The translations under genes were made by a program, and so were the position numbers. The notes beneath the pieces were generated by a model, which had not been told where the DNA came from, did not search any database, and saw only the letters and a list, made by a program, of their open reading frames with translations. This document shows positions 9,630-18,306 of a stretch of DNA of 64,000 nt, piece by piece. Source of the DNA: Microbulbifer sediminum (GTDB lineage: Bacteria > Pseudomonadota > Gammaproteobacteria > Pseudomonadales > Cellvibrionaceae); the NCBI RefSeq assembly GCF_021729035.1, contig NZ_JAJSAP010000004.1, positions 372,001 through 436,000 of the forward strand, written 5' to 3'. How positions within the stretch are numbered: position 1 is the first letter of the stretch; every line of letters starts with the position of its first letter.

Positions 9630-9635
9630 ATCGAC

Positions 9636-9662
9636 CTTGTACACTTTCTAAATGTGTACAAG
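9636..9662. promoter_or_regulatory. perfect 9-bp inverted repeat, candidate MerR/LitR operator O1
   Basis: CTTGTACAC and GTGTACAAG are exact inverted arms separated by nine bases. The two TGTACA cores start 17 bases apart. The site overlaps the predicted transcription start of the DUF523-MerR-photolyase operon and lies a few bases before its first start codon, the right place for a repressor. TGTACA half-sites are typical of LitR/CarH-type regulators. Binding by the MerR protein encoded in the operon is inference. Confidence 0.65.
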
Positions 9663-9663
9663 G

Positions 9664-9692
9664 TTTATAGCGCGAACCCCTTGCTTATACAA
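9664..9692 (-). promoter_or_regulatory. sigma70-like promoter for the photolyase operon
   Basis: On the minus strand, -35 TTGTAT (positions 9692-9687) and -10 TATAAA (9669-9664) are separated by exactly 17 bases. Transcription would start about seven bases on, inside operator O1. The -35 box also lies inside the second palindrome, O2. Confidence 0.55.
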
Positions 9693-9709
9693 CATTATTT
9701 TTTGTACAA
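9685..9709. promoter_or_regulatory. imperfect inverted repeat, candidate operator O2
   Basis: Arms TTATACAA and TTGTACAA match as an inverted repeat at seven of eight positions, with a nine-base spacer. The hexamers TATACA and TGTACA start 17 bases apart, the same geometry as O1. O2 covers the -35 box of the photolyase-operon promoter. It also lies upstream of the divergent YdiJ-like gene and could act on both directions. Confidence 0.55.
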
Positions 9710-9786
9710 CAGGGTTCCGCAGACGCTTGCGCTGTCAGGTGTCGCAGCTACAATGCCAGACCCTGCCGAGAGCCACGGATGAAGTG

Positions 9787-12700
9787 ATGATCCCAGCACT
9801 GCGCGAAATCGACGAGGTACAGTCGCTCTACCTGCAATTCCTGCAAGCACTGGCGGATGCGGGTTTCCGCGGAGATACCAGCCCCAGCTATGCCAGCCGC
9901 ACGGTGCTGGCCACTGACAACTCCATTTACCAGGTCCTGCCCCAGGCCGTGGTCTATCCCCGTGACACCCACGACCTGCAGTTGCTGGCCGAACTGGGCG
10001 ACCGCGAAGCGTTCCATCAGGTGGTGCTGTCCCCCCGTGGCGGCGGTACCGGCACCAACGGGCAATCCCTGACCGACGGTATCGTGGTGGATATCTCCCG
10101 GCACATGAACCGAATACTCGAGATCAATGCCGACGCGGGCTGGGTCCGGGTACAGGCGGGAGTGGTCAAGGACCAGCTCAATGCCGCCCTGGCCCCCCAC
10201 GGCCTGTTCTTCGCCCCGGAGTTGTCCACCAGCAATCGCGCCACCATCGGCGGCATGATCAATACCGACGCCTCCGGGCAGGGTTCATGCGTCTACGGCA
10301 AGACCCGCGACCACGTGCTGGAGCTTTCCACCGTGCTGCTGGGTGGCGAGCTGCTGCATTCCGGCCCCGTCAACCACGAGACGCTGAGCGAACTGCTTGA
10401 ACGGGAAGACCGCATCGGCAGCGTCTATCGGGTCAGCGACGATATCGCCCGGGAGAAAGCCGACCTGATCGAGGAGAAATTCCCCCGCCTCAACCGCTGC
10501 CTGACCGGCTATGACCTGGCCCACCTGCGCGACAGCGACAGCGGCGAGTTCAACCTCAACAGCATCCTCTGTGGCTCCGAGGGCACCCTGGGCTTTATCG
10601 CCGAGGCGAAGCTGAATGTGCTGCCCATCCCGAAATGCGTAGCGCTGGTCAACCTCAAGTACGACAATTTCCAGGATGCCCTGCGCGACGCCAGTGACCT
10701 GATGGGCGCCGGCCCCACTTCGATCGAGACCGTGGACAGCAAGGTCCTGCAGCTGGCCATGGGGGATATTGTCTGGCACAGCGTCAGCGAGTTTTTCCCC
10801 ACCGGTGATCGCCCGGTCCGCGGCATCAACCTGGTGGAGTACACCGCCGACTCGGAGGAGGAACTGGACCGGGCCCTGGACCGGTTTACCGCCCAGGTGG
10901 AAAACGCGATTGGCGAGACCGGTAAGAGCTTCGGCTATTCCATCGCCCGCGGGCACGGCGAAGTCAACCGGATCTGGGCGATGCGCAAGCGGGCTGTGGG
11001 ACTGCTGGGCAATGCCCGCGGCGAGAAACGCCCCATCCCGTTCGTGGAAGATACCTGTGTGCCGCCGGAACACCTGGCGGACTTTATCGCGGAATTCCGC
11101 GCGGTTCTGGATGAGGCCGGTCTGGACTACGGCATGTTCGGCCATGTGGACGCCGGTGTGCTGCACGTGCGTCCGGCAATCGATATGAAGGACCCCCAAC
11201 AGGCGGCGCTAATCCGCCCCATCACCGACCGGGTGGTGGCCCTCACACAGAAATACCACGGGCTCCTGTGGGGTGAGCATGGCAAGGGGGTCCGCTCCGA
11301 GTATGCGCCGGAGTTCTTCGGCGAGCTCTACGCCGAGCTGCAAAGGGTCAAGGCGGCCTTCGACCCGCGCAACCAGCTCAACCCAGGCAAGATTGCCACC
11401 CCCAGTCGCGCCTCCGGCCTGCTGAAAATTGATGCCGTGGAGACCCGCGGCGAGCGCGACCGGCAGATCCCGGTGCAGGTATGGGAAGGCTACAGCGAGG
11501 GCGTCCACTGCAACGGCAACGGGGCCTGCTTCAACTGGGACCCGGATTCCGCCATGTGCCCCTCGTACAAGGCCACCCGGGAGCGGATTCATTCACCCAA
11601 GGGTCGCGCGTCCCTGATGCGCGAGTGGCTGCGCTTGCTCAGTGCCCGGAATGTGGATGCTGTGGAGGCGGCACGAAAATCCCGCGAGCAGTCCTTCTTT
11701 GTCGGCCTGCCGGGGCGTATCAAGAACAGCCTGGCCAAAGCCAGGGGCGAATATGACTTCAACCACGAGGTCAATGAGGCCATGCAGGGCTGCCTGGGAT
11801 GTAAATCCTGCGTTGGGCAGTGCCCCATCAAGGTGGACGTGCCGGAATTCCGCGCCAAGTTCCTGGAACTCTATTACAGCCGCTACCTGCGCCCACTGAA
11901 AGATTACTTCGTCGGCAGCCTGGAGTTCGTGATGCCACACCTGGCCAGGGCTCCGGGCCTGTACAACTGGCCGCTCAAGCTGGCACCGGTACGCTGGCTG
12001 CTGGAGCAAGGCCTGGGCCTGTCCGATACTCCCGCACTGGCCCGCAAGAGCCTGGAGAAATCCATGGCTGAACTGGGCGTGCCTTACGCCAGCCGGGCCA
12101 CCCTCGACGCACTGGGACCGGCACAGCGTGAGCGCGCCGTTATCATCGTCCAGGACGCCTTCACCAGCTATTTCGACGCAGGGATGGTGGCGGACGCACT
12201 ACGGTTGCTGCGCCAGCTGGATTTCTTCCCGCTGGTGGCACCGTTCAAGGCCAACGGCAAACCCCTGCACGTACACGGCTTCCTGCGCCAGTTCCGGCGC
12301 GTGGCGGAGGCAAACAGCGAGATGCTCGAGCAGCTGGCGGACACCGGTGTGCCCCTGGTGGGTATCGACCCGTCCATGACCCTGACCTACCGCGCCGAGT
12401 ACCACAAACTGCTGGGAGACCGTGCGCCCCGGGTGCAGCTACTGCAGGAATGGCTTTCCGGCCAGCGCGAACACCTGGAACAGCAACGTGCACGCCTGCG
12501 TCCCGCCACCTTCCGGCTGCTGCCCCACTGCAGCGAACAGACCAACGCAGCCGCCTCGCTGCAGGACTGGCGGGATGTGTTCGTCGCCCTTGGCCTGCAA
12601 CTGGAAACCGAGAACCTGGGTTGCTGTGGCATGGCCGGGACCTACGGTCACGAAACCACCCACAGGGAGACTTCGCGGGTGATTTTCCAGCAGTCCTGGG

Positions 12701-12831
12701 CCCCGCGCCTGACGGGTGAGACCACGCAGCTGCTGGCCAGCGGGTACTCCTGTCGCTGCCAGGCCCGACGCTTTGCGGGAGTAAGCCTGCGCCACCCACT
12801 GCAGGGACTACTGGCACAACTGCAGGATTAG
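9787..12831 (+). CDS. ydiJ: YdiJ-like FAD-linked oxidase with Fe-S domain (D-2-hydroxyglutarate dehydrogenase type)
   Basis: 1014 residues from the ATG at 9787, almost the length of E. coli YdiJ. The N-terminal half is an FAD-binding PCMH/GlcD-type dehydrogenase (about residues 45-560), with P-R-G-G-G-T-G-T-N-G-Q-S-L and T-I-G-G-M-I-N-T-D-A-S-G-Q-G. The C-terminal half has a ferredoxin-like motif C-L-G-C-K-S-C-V-G-Q-C-P near residue 670 and a CCG-type C-C-G-M-A-G-T-Y near 945. Such enzymes oxidise D-2-hydroxy acids, for example D-2-hydroxyglutarate, and pass electrons to the respiratory chain. It is divergent from the photolyase operon and shares the palindrome-bearing region. Confidence 0.88.
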   Translation: MIPALREIDEVQSLYLQFLQALADAGFRGDTSPSYASRTVLATDNSIYQVLPQAVVYPRDTHDLQLLAELGDREAFHQVVLSPRGGGTGTNGQSLTDGIVVDISRHMNRILEINADAGWVRVQAGVVKDQLNAALAPHGLFFAPELSTSNRATIGGMINTDASGQGSCVYGKTRDHVLELSTVLLGGELLHSGPVNHETLSELLEREDRIGSVYRVSDDIAREKADLIEEKFPRLNRCLTGYDLAHLRDSDSGEFNLNSILCGSEGTLGFIAEAKLNVLPIPKCVALVNLKYDNFQDALRDASDLMGAGPTSIETVDSKVLQLAMGDIVWHSVSEFFPTGDRPVRGINLVEYTADSEEELDRALDRFTAQVENAIGETGKSFGYSIARGHGEVNRIWAMRKRAVGLLGNARGEKRPIPFVEDTCVPPEHLADFIAEFRAVLDEAGLDYGMFGHVDAGVLHVRPAIDMKDPQQAALIRPITDRVVALTQKYHGLLWGEHGKGVRSEYAPEFFGELYAELQRVKAAFDPRNQLNPGKIATPSRASGLLKIDAVETRGERDRQIPVQVWEGYSEGVHCNGNGACFNWDPDSAMCPSYKATRERIHSPKGRASLMREWLRLLSARNVDAVEAARKSREQSFFVGLPGRIKNSLAKARGEYDFNHEVNEAMQGCLGCKSCVGQCPIKVDVPEFRAKFLELYYSRYLRPLKDYFVGSLEFVMPHLARAPGLYNWPLKLAPVRWLLEQGLGLSDTPALARKSLEKSMAELGVPYASRATLDALGPAQRERAVIIVQDAFTSYFDAGMVADALRLLRQLDFFPLVAPFKANGKPLHVHGFLRQFRRVAEANSEMLEQLADTGVPLVGIDPSMTLTYRAEYHKLLGDRAPRVQLLQEWLSGQREHLEQQRARLRPATFRLLPHCSEQTNAAASLQDWRDVFVALGLQLETENLGCCGMAGTYGHETTHRETSRVIFQQSWAPRLTGETTQLLASGYSCRCQARRFAGVSLRHPLQGLLAQLQD

Positions 12832-12841
12832 GGGTTTACTA

Positions 12842-12879
12842 GGGGTAGATCGGCCCGGGAATCGGGCCCCGATACCCCA
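12842..12879 (+). other. imperfect stem-loop after the ydiJ-like gene
   Basis: A GC-rich imperfect inverted repeat opens with GGGGTA and closes with TACCCC, 11 bases past the stop codon. It has no T-run, so it is a weak candidate terminator or mRNA-end hairpin. It ends about 20 bases before the next start codon. Confidence 0.3.
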
Positions 12880-12900
12880 CAGAACCGGGAAGCGACTGCG

Positions 12901-13581
12901 ATGTATCGACTGCTGACACCCCTGTTGCTTGCCGGCCTGCTTGCAGGACCGGCTGCGGCGGAGACTCTCCCGCCCGTCACCAACCTGGTGGAGTCCGCCG
13001 AGGCCCACACCATGGAAGGAGATTTCGACGCCGCCCTGCCCCTGTATGAGCGCGCAATCGCCGGCCTGGGAGAACAACCGTCCCGGCAGCACGCACTGCG
13101 TTACCGCTACGGCATGGTTCTGAATGCGCTGGGCGCCCGGCAGGATCCCGAGACCTTCTATCCTCTGGCACGGGCCCAGTTCACCGCCGTACTGGCATTC
13201 CTGGATGACGGCGGCGAGCTGGAACACTCGGCGGCCCGAGTCACCTCCGCCCTGGCACACACCTTTCACCAGCAGGCCCCCCACACGCGGAGCCCCATAC
13301 ACCAGTCGCAGATGCTGCGCCGTGCCTACCACCTGTATAACGATGCCGCACAGGGCCTGGTCCGGGAGCAGGAGTGGCACAACCTGGCCATTACATTCTT
13401 TAACCTGGGCCAGGTGTGCGAGTGGCAGGGTAACCTCGAGGAAGCCATCGAGTGGCTGGAGAAAGCCGTGGCGCTGGACGCTCGCCACGGATTCCCGGAC
13501 CTGGAAGAAGACCGCGCCTACCTGTATGCCCTGCGTGAGCAGGTCAATCCCCCTGCCCGGGCCAGTGCCACCGCCCTCTGA
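12901..13581 (+). CDS. exported TPR-repeat protein of unknown function
   Basis: 226 residues with a clear signal peptide (hydrophobic L-L-A-G-L-L-A-G, then A-A-A-E, cleavage near residue 20). The mature part is alpha-helical with tetratricopeptide-like repeats: one near residues 35-55 (A-L-P-L-Y-E-R-A-I) and a clearer one near 160-195 (F-N-L-G-Q-V, A-I-E-W-L-E-K-A-V-A-L-D). No catalytic motif is visible. It is probably a periplasmic scaffold protein. It follows the ydiJ-like gene by 69 bases on the same strand, but there is no functional link I can name. Confidence 0.7.
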   Translation: MYRLLTPLLLAGLLAGPAAAETLPPVTNLVESAEAHTMEGDFDAALPLYERAIAGLGEQPSRQHALRYRYGMVLNALGARQDPETFYPLARAQFTAVLAFLDDGGELEHSAARVTSALAHTFHQQAPHTRSPIHQSQMLRRAYHLYNDAAQGLVREQEWHNLAITFFNLGQVCEWQGNLEEAIEWLEKAVALDARHGFPDLEEDRAYLYALREQVNPPARASATAL

Positions 13582-13945
13582 CCCACTGTTGCCGCTATCC
13601 GAAACCGGCCGCAAAGCGCTGTTCGGGCACCGGGAACAGCGGAAAACCGGGATCCGGACAGATAGTCACAAATAATTTTTCCAGAACTTTCTCCTGAATG
13701 GGCCCAGATTAGGAGCGACTTTTCGCTGGTTTTTTGAGCACCCCCTAGCATGACATCGCTATCAACGAGCCTGAATTGCCCGGAAACCCTGTGCTAGCAC
13801 CAGCGAAATTTTTCAGTCACATATTTACCAATAATTCATTTGAAAGAATGAGATTCCTTTCAAAGGCGCAAATTAGCACATTAGGATTGATGGCAGCGCT
13901 GACATTGATACCGGTAGCCGCTGTTTAAATTTTGCACAGAAATAT

Positions 13946-13973
13946 TTGATTCAGCACACACAACCCGTAATAT
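13946..13973 (+). promoter_or_regulatory. sigma70-like promoter for the 3D-domain gene
   Basis: TTGATT (13946-13951) and TAATAT (13968-13973) are separated by 16 bases. Transcription would begin near 13980, giving a leader of about 100 bases before the ATG at 14078, with both inverted repeats inside it. Confidence 0.5.
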
Positions 13974-13980
13974 AGCGGCC

Positions 13981-14001
13981 ACTGATCAATTATTGATCAG
14001 T
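13981..14001. promoter_or_regulatory. perfect 21-base palindrome at the predicted transcript start
   Basis: ACTGATCAAT and ATTGATCAGT are exact inverted arms around one central T. The position at about +1 of the predicted promoter suits an operator, or a 5' hairpin that stabilises the mRNA. Confidence 0.55.
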
Positions 14002-14002
14002 T

Positions 14003-14024
14003 ATTTCCAAACTAACTTGGAAAT
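14003..14024 (+). promoter_or_regulatory. second inverted repeat in the same leader
   Basis: ATTTCCAA and TTGGAAAT are exact inverted arms with a six-base loop (ACTAAC), immediately after the 21-base palindrome. In RNA the two would form back-to-back hairpins upstream of the ribosome site at about 14063. Confidence 0.5.
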
Positions 14025-14077
14025 GTCATCAGAGCCCCCCGGGCCTGTGACCAACTCATTCCTGGAGGTAACGGGAA

Positions 14078-14488
14078 ATGCTGAAACAGACTCTGCGCAA
14101 CTTTGTATTTTTTATGACCGCCGTCCTTGCGGCCTCTGTGAGCCTGAACGCATCAGCCACCGTTAAAACAGAAAAAACCATGGTTGTTGACGCCACCGCT
14201 TACAACTCTGTGCCCGGCCAGACGGACGACGATCCCTGGGTAGCGGCGTGGAACAACCGCCTGCGTCCCGGCCAGAAAGTGATTGCAGTGTCCCGTGACC
14301 TCGAGAAGCATGGCCTGACCAACGGCGCCAAGGTGAAAATCGAGGGCCTGCCCGGCACTTACACCGTACGCGACCGGATGAACAAGCGCTTCAAGAACCG
14401 TATCGATGTGTGGATGGAGAAAGATATCCAGAAGGCCCGTAAGTGGGGCAAGAAAAAGCTGAAAATCGTTTATCAACCGGTCAAGTAA
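14078..14488 (+). CDS. exported 3D-domain protein
   Basis: 136 residues. A strong ribosome site (CTGGAGGTAACG) precedes the ATG and a signal peptide ends near A-S-A-T. The mature protein is a single 3D (Asp-Asp-Asp) domain, the double-psi beta-barrel related to the catalytic domain of MltA/YuiC: D-A-T-A-Y-N near residues 38-43, then T-V-R-D-R-M and R-I-D-V-W-M, which supply two more of the conserved aspartates. Such domains cleave peptidoglycan glycan strands. The C-terminus is very lysine-rich. It stands alone with its own promoter, structured leader and terminator, which suggests independent control. Confidence 0.8.
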   Translation: MLKQTLRNFVFFMTAVLAASVSLNASATVKTEKTMVVDATAYNSVPGQTDDDPWVAAWNNRLRPGQKVIAVSRDLEKHGLTNGAKVKIEGLPGTYTVRDRMNKRFKNRIDVWMEKDIQKARKWGKKKLKIVYQPVK

Positions 14489-14548
14489 GCACTCGATTCA
14501 CACCGCGAACAACAGCAACTGACCGCGGCCATCACCGCGGCCTCAAAC

Positions 14549-14572
14549 GCCCCGCTCCGCGGGGCTTTTTTT
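14549..14572 (+). terminator. rho-independent terminator of the 3D-domain gene
   Basis: Perfect 7-bp stem GCCCCGC/GCGGGGC with a three-base loop, followed by seven T. Confidence 0.9.
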
Positions 14573-14601
14573 GGGGGGTCGCAAAACCCCGACCACCGCT
14601 A

Positions 14602-15144
14602 TCAGGGCTCGGTTTCCGCGTCGACTCCGGGAAGCTCCCGGCAGTTCTCGTCGCTGGTATGAAAGCGGCCGGGCTGGCGATCCCGGTTATAACGGAACCT
14701 GGGCCCGTCATCACCGAGCACTATCAGGTATTCCTCCTTCTCCCACTGTCCATCCGCGCGATATTCCGTCAACCAGAGCAGCGCCGGCTCACCCTCGTAA
14801 CAGCGGCCGTAAAACAAGCGGGTTTTCTCCACCAGTTCCTTGCTCAGGTAGTCCCGGTACTGACCGGGATAGGTATACCGGTCGCTCGACAGCGAAAGCC
14901 CATCCCGGTCCTTATTCCCCGGCCGGTCCCGGGGCACCCTGTGGATATAAATCGAGGTGTTTTCATCGCAGTCGACACAGCTGCGCCCGGCGACCACGGC
15001 GTAGTCATCAAGTTCGGCGACCAGTTGCGCCTCGGCCAGGTTGGTTTCGAGTACCCGCCCTCCCGACAGGTGGATGTCCACTGCATGGACCGGCAGGCAG
15101 GCCAGGAGGCCCAGGAAAGCAAGAAGGGGTTTTACTGCGGACAT
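14602..15144 (-). CDS. exported protein of unknown function
   Basis: About 180 residues. I place the start at the ATG at 15144, though a GTG at 15156 is possible. The N-terminus is a signal peptide (hydrophobic F-L-G-L-L-A-C-L, cleavage near V-H-A-V-D). The mature domain has a C-V-D-C pair near residue 57 and two further cysteines (G-R-C-Y-E and E-N-C-R), suggesting disulphides in the periplasm. It is rich in Arg and Asp and has no motif I recognise. It ends close to the terminator of the converging 3D-domain gene. Confidence 0.6.
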   Translation of the reverse strand: MSAVKPLLAFLGLLACLPVHAVDIHLSGGRVLETNLAEAQLVAELDDYAVVAGRSCVDCDENTSIYIHRVPRDRPGNKDRDGLSLSSDRYTYPGQYRDYLSKELVEKTRLFYGRCYEGEPALLWLTEYRADGQWEKEEYLIVLGDDGPRFRYNRDRQPGRFHTSDENCRELPGVDAETEP

Positions 15145-15323
15145 CGACAGGGGCACCGCTCTCAGTCACCGGATGGGTCACCGGAAGCATTCTTTCCGTA
15201 GAGCTTCGCGGTGCCCCGTGATTGGGTAGTGCGCTGTCACACTGTCGCGAATCCCTGCCAATTAAAACCATAGCAGGGAAATCGGGAAGCGGTGCTCAGA
15301 AATCGTCGGGGGAATCCCCTGAC

Positions 15324-15578
15324 TCAGCTTTGCTCCTCTTCCACCGGGCCCACGAAGGTGGCAATGCCTTCCTCGCGCAGGGCGTCCATGGCCTCCTCGA
15401 GCGCCTCACGCTCGGTTTCGAAGGCATCCTCCCAGACAGTGGAGTTGTCATTATCGTCGACAATCTCCAGCAACCAGCCACCTTCGCCATCCTCATAGAT
15501 ATCGATGTGGACGTTCAGCCCGTCCTCACTGTAGGTCTGGCTCAGCTCGGACTCGCGGGGTTCAAACTCATCTTCCAT
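15324..15578 (-). CDS. small acidic protein of unknown function
   Basis: 84 residues from the ATG at 15578, which has GAGG seven bases upstream. The protein is strongly acidic, with runs such as D-D-N-D-N and E-E-E, and alternating sequence in the middle (V-H-I-D-I-Y-E-D-G-E-G-G-W-L-L-E-I-V) that suggests a beta sheet followed by an amphipathic helix. There is no signal peptide. I do not recognise the family. Confidence 0.6.
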   Translation of the reverse strand: MEDEFEPRESELSQTYSEDGLNVHIDIYEDGEGGWLLEIVDDNDNSTVWEDAFETEREALEEAMDALREEGIATFVGPVEEEQS

Positions 15579-15698
15579 GGGGTGCCTCACTTCGGGCCGC
15601 TCATTCAGGTCGCAGCACTGTGACAAGATGCGGCCGGCCGGTCAATCAAAATCGTTCGCGCCTGCCTGATGGGGCGGGGTGAATCGCCCATTAAATGT

Positions 15699-15727
15699 AC
15701 GACAATCGCCCGGGAGTGCGTTAAAAT
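15699..15727 (+). promoter_or_regulatory. candidate sigma70 promoter for trhO
   Basis: ACGACA (15699-15704) and TAAAAT (15722-15727) are separated by 17 bases, about 90 bases before the trhO start. The -35 box matches the consensus only in its last four bases. Confidence 0.4.
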
Positions 15728-15816
15728 GCGCGGCGATTTTTAGCCCCGGCAAGGCCAGTCCAGGCCGGGAAGTTTTTGCCCCGGATTTACGCTCCGGCCT
15801 GCAATGAGGAAAACCC

Positions 15817-16827
15817 ATGTCCCAGTACGTAGTCTGTGCGCTCTACAAGTTTGTCAACCTGGACGACTTTGAATCCCTGCGCGACCCCCTCCTGGAAGTG
15901 ATGCTCAAGCACCGCGTGCGCGGCACCCTGCTGCTGGCCCGTGAGGGCATCAATGGCACTGTCGCCGGCTCCCGCGAGGCCATCGATGCCCTGCTTGCCC
16001 ACCTGAAAAGCGACCCGCGGCTGGCGGAGCTGGACTTCAAGGAGTCCTACACGGATACCCCGCCGTTCCGCCGCAGCAAGGTGAAACTGAAGCGCGAGAT
16101 TGTGACCATGGGCGTCGAGGGCATAGACCCGCGCCGGACCGTCGGCACCTATGTGAAGCCGGCGGAATGGAACGCACTGATCAGCGACCCGGAGGTGGTG
16201 TTGATCGATACCCGCAACGATTACGAGTACCAGGTGGGCACCTTCGAGAACGCGGTCAACCCGAAGACCGACAGCTTCCGGGAATTCCCCCAGTACGTGA
16301 AAGACAACCTGGACCCCGCCAAACACAAGAAGGTGGCCATGTTCTGCACCGGTGGCATCCGCTGTGAGAAGTCCACCGCTTACCTGAAGGAGCAGGGTTT
16401 CGAGGAGGTTTACCACCTGCAGGGGGGCATCCTGAAGTACCTGGAGGAAGTGCCGCAGGAGGAGACCAGGTGGCAGGGCGAGTGCTTCGTTTTCGATGAC
16501 CGCGTGACCGTGAACCACAACCTCGAGCGCGGCGAGTACCAGCAGTGTAATGCCTGCCGTATGCCGGTCACAGAAGAAGAAATGCAGTCACCGCAGTTCG
16601 AGCAGGGCGTCAGCTGCCCGCACTGTTTTGACAAGGTCTCGGACGCTGATCGCGCGCGTTTCCGCGAACGGGAGAAGCAGATCCAGCTGGCCAAACAACG
16701 CGGCGAGGAGCATATCGGCCAGGATGCCCGGGAAACCACCGCCGAGCGTCGCCAGCGCAAGCAGGCGCTGCGCCGGCAACAGGCCGAGCAGGCCAAACAG
16801 GAAGAACTGCGTCGCCAGCGCGCCTGA
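15817..16827 (+). CDS. trhO: tRNA uridine(34) hydroxylase, rhodanese-type
   Basis: 336 residues, close to E. coli TrhO (YceA). An N-terminal acylphosphatase-like domain (about 1-95) has [11 protein letters not shown]. It is followed by a rhodanese domain (about 115-215) with the active-site cysteine C177 in [12 protein letters not shown] Cys-rich segment (C-N-A-C-R, C-P-H-C) and a basic helical tail rich in Gln and Arg end the protein. TrhO makes 5-hydroxyuridine at the wobble position of tRNA, the oxygen-dependent route to cmo5U/mo5U. It is monocistronic, with its own promoter and terminator. Confidence 0.93.
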   Translation: MSQYVVCALYKFVNLDDFESLRDPLLEVMLKHRVRGTLLLAREGINGTVAGSREAIDALLAHLKSDPRLAELDFKESYTDTPPFRRSKVKLKREIVTMGVEGIDPRRTVGTYVKPAEWNALISDPEVVLIDTRNDYEYQVGTFENAVNPKTDSFREFPQYVKDNLDPAKHKKVAMFCTGGIRCEKSTAYLKEQGFEEVYHLQGGILKYLEEVPQEETRWQGECFVFDDRVTVNHNLERGEYQQCNACRMPVTEEEMQSPQFEQGVSCPHCFDKVSDADRARFREREKQIQLAKQRGEEHIGQDARETTAERRQRKQALRRQQAEQAKQEELRRQRA

Positions 16828-16860
16828 TTGCGCGCCCGCGCGGAAAAGGCAACCAGAAAA

Positions 16861-16891
16861 GGCCGCCCCGGTGTCCCCGGGCGGCCTTTTT
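16861..16891. terminator. bidirectional terminator between trhO and apbC
   Basis: GGCCGCCC and GGGCGGCC form an 8-bp stem followed by five T on the plus strand; on the minus strand the hairpin is followed by TTTT. It serves the convergent trhO and apbC genes. Confidence 0.85.
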
Positions 16892-16916
16892 ATTGGCATG
16901 GGAACCCGACCTGCGT

Positions 16917-18071
16917 TCAGCCGATTTCAATCTCCGGCATGTGATCCGCACCACTGCGCAACCACAGTTCTGCTGCCGCGCGCCGGGCGATTTCACGGTA
17001 GTGCCCAGCCACTTGCCCATCGGGTTCCGCCACCACACTTGGGCAGCCGCTGTCGGTGCCCTCGCGGATCGACATGGCCAGCGGCAACTGCCCCAGCAGG
17101 CCGGTGTCGTAATCGGCCGCGATACGCTCGCCGCCACCGGCACCGAATACCGGTTCGGTATGGCCGCAGTTCGAGCAGGTGTGCAGTGACATGTTCTCGA
17201 CAATCCCCAGCACCGGCACATCCACCTTGCGGAACATCTCGACCCCCTTGATGGCATCTTTGAGGGCCAGGTCCTGGGGCGTGGTAACGATCACCGCGCC
17301 GGCCAGGGTGGCTTTCTGGGCCAGGGTCAGCTGAATGTCCCCGGTACCCGGGGGCATATCAACCACCAGGTAGTCCAGCTCCTCGTCACCCTGGCACCAC
17401 AGTGTCTGGGTAAGGATCTGGTTGAGGGCACCGCTGGCCATGGGTCCGCGCCAGACAGCCGGGGTATCCTCGGTCAGGAGGTAGCCAATGGACATGGTCT
17501 TAAGGCCGTGAGCCTCCACCGGCAGGAAAAACTTTTGCTCCCGCACCTCCGGCCGCGCCGCCTCGGTGCCCAGCATGGTGGGCAGGCTGGGACCGTAGAT
17601 ATCTGCATCCAGCAGGCCGACCCTGGCACCCTCGGCTGCCAGTGCCAGGGCCAGGTTGACCGCCGTGGTGGACTTGCCCACCCCGCCCTTGCCGGATGCC
17701 ACGGCGATAATGTTTTTTACGCCGCGAAGGTGTTCGGGGACCTCCCCTGCCTCAGTGGCCGGGATCTCGGAGAACAGCTCGAACTGCAGCCCGGCGTCCC
17801 CCAGCGGCCCACCGCGCAGGGATGGCATACAGGCCTCGTGGATCCGCTCACGCCACTCGTCTTCCTCACTGGCGCACGGATACCCCAGCGTAATGCCCAC
17901 AAAGACGGTGCCGTCGTCGTAGCCCACCTCGATATCCGCCTCGAGTTCGTCCAGCACCCGCCCGGTGCCCGGGTCATGCAGGCTGCCCAGGCACTCCGCC
18001 AGCCGCTCCAGCTCTGCCTGCACATCGGCCGGCAGGTCTCCGTGTTCGTGATCGTGTTCGCTCACCCTCAT
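16917..18071 (-). CDS. apbC: Mrp/ApbC-type P-loop ATPase, Fe-S cluster carrier
   Basis: 384 residues. An N-terminal MIP18/DUF59-like domain (about 15-105) precedes the ParA/MinD-type ATPase domain with deviant Walker [11 protein letters not shown] at residues 126-135, D-A-D-I-Y-G-P-S, and the switch D-M-P-P-G-T-G-D. The cluster-binding C-x-x-C is C-S-N-C-G-H in the N-M-S-L-H-T context. Mrp/ApbC proteins bind a 4Fe-4S cluster at the dimer interface and deliver it to client enzymes. The gene is divergent from metG, the usual gammaproteobacterial arrangement. Confidence 0.93.
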   Translation of the reverse strand: MRVSEHDHEHGDLPADVQAELERLAECLGSLHDPGTGRVLDELEADIEVGYDDGTVFVGITLGYPCASEEDEWRERIHEACMPSLRGGPLGDAGLQFELFSEIPATEAGEVPEHLRGVKNIIAVASGKGGVGKSTTAVNLALALAAEGARVGLLDADIYGPSLPTMLGTEAARPEVREQKFFLPVEAHGLKTMSIGYLLTEDTPAVWRGPMASGALNQILTQTLWCQGDEELDYLVVDMPPGTGDIQLTLAQKATLAGAVIVTTPQDLALKDAIKGVEMFRKVDVPVLGIVENMSLHTCSNCGHTEPVFGAGGGERIAADYDTGLLGQLPLAMSIREGTDSGCPSVVAEPDGQVAGHYREIARRAAAELWLRSGADHMPEIEIG

Positions 18072-18306
18072 CCCTCTTTCCGGTGGGTATCATTCGATGC
18101 GTGCATTGTGTCTGATGGGTCCGCCCAATTCTAGGGAAACCCGCAGTACGTCCACGACTGCCCCGCGCCCCCTGCGCCCTCCCAGCGGGGCCCCAGATCT
18201 GCTATATTCGCCGGTCTTTTTACCGTGGCCGCAACCCTGCGGCCGGAATCCGCCGATTTCCCCGGAGAGTCGGCGCGAATCAGCGAACCAGCAGATGGAA
18301 GAACCG

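Larger units (their letters stand above)
13582..14077. other. 496-base intergenic region, A/T-rich, holding a promoter and two inverted repeats
   Basis: This stretch is clearly richer in A and T than its surroundings and carries no supported gene. Its last 130 bases hold the promoter and two inverted repeats listed separately. In the first 360 bases I see nothing definite. Confidence 0.6.
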
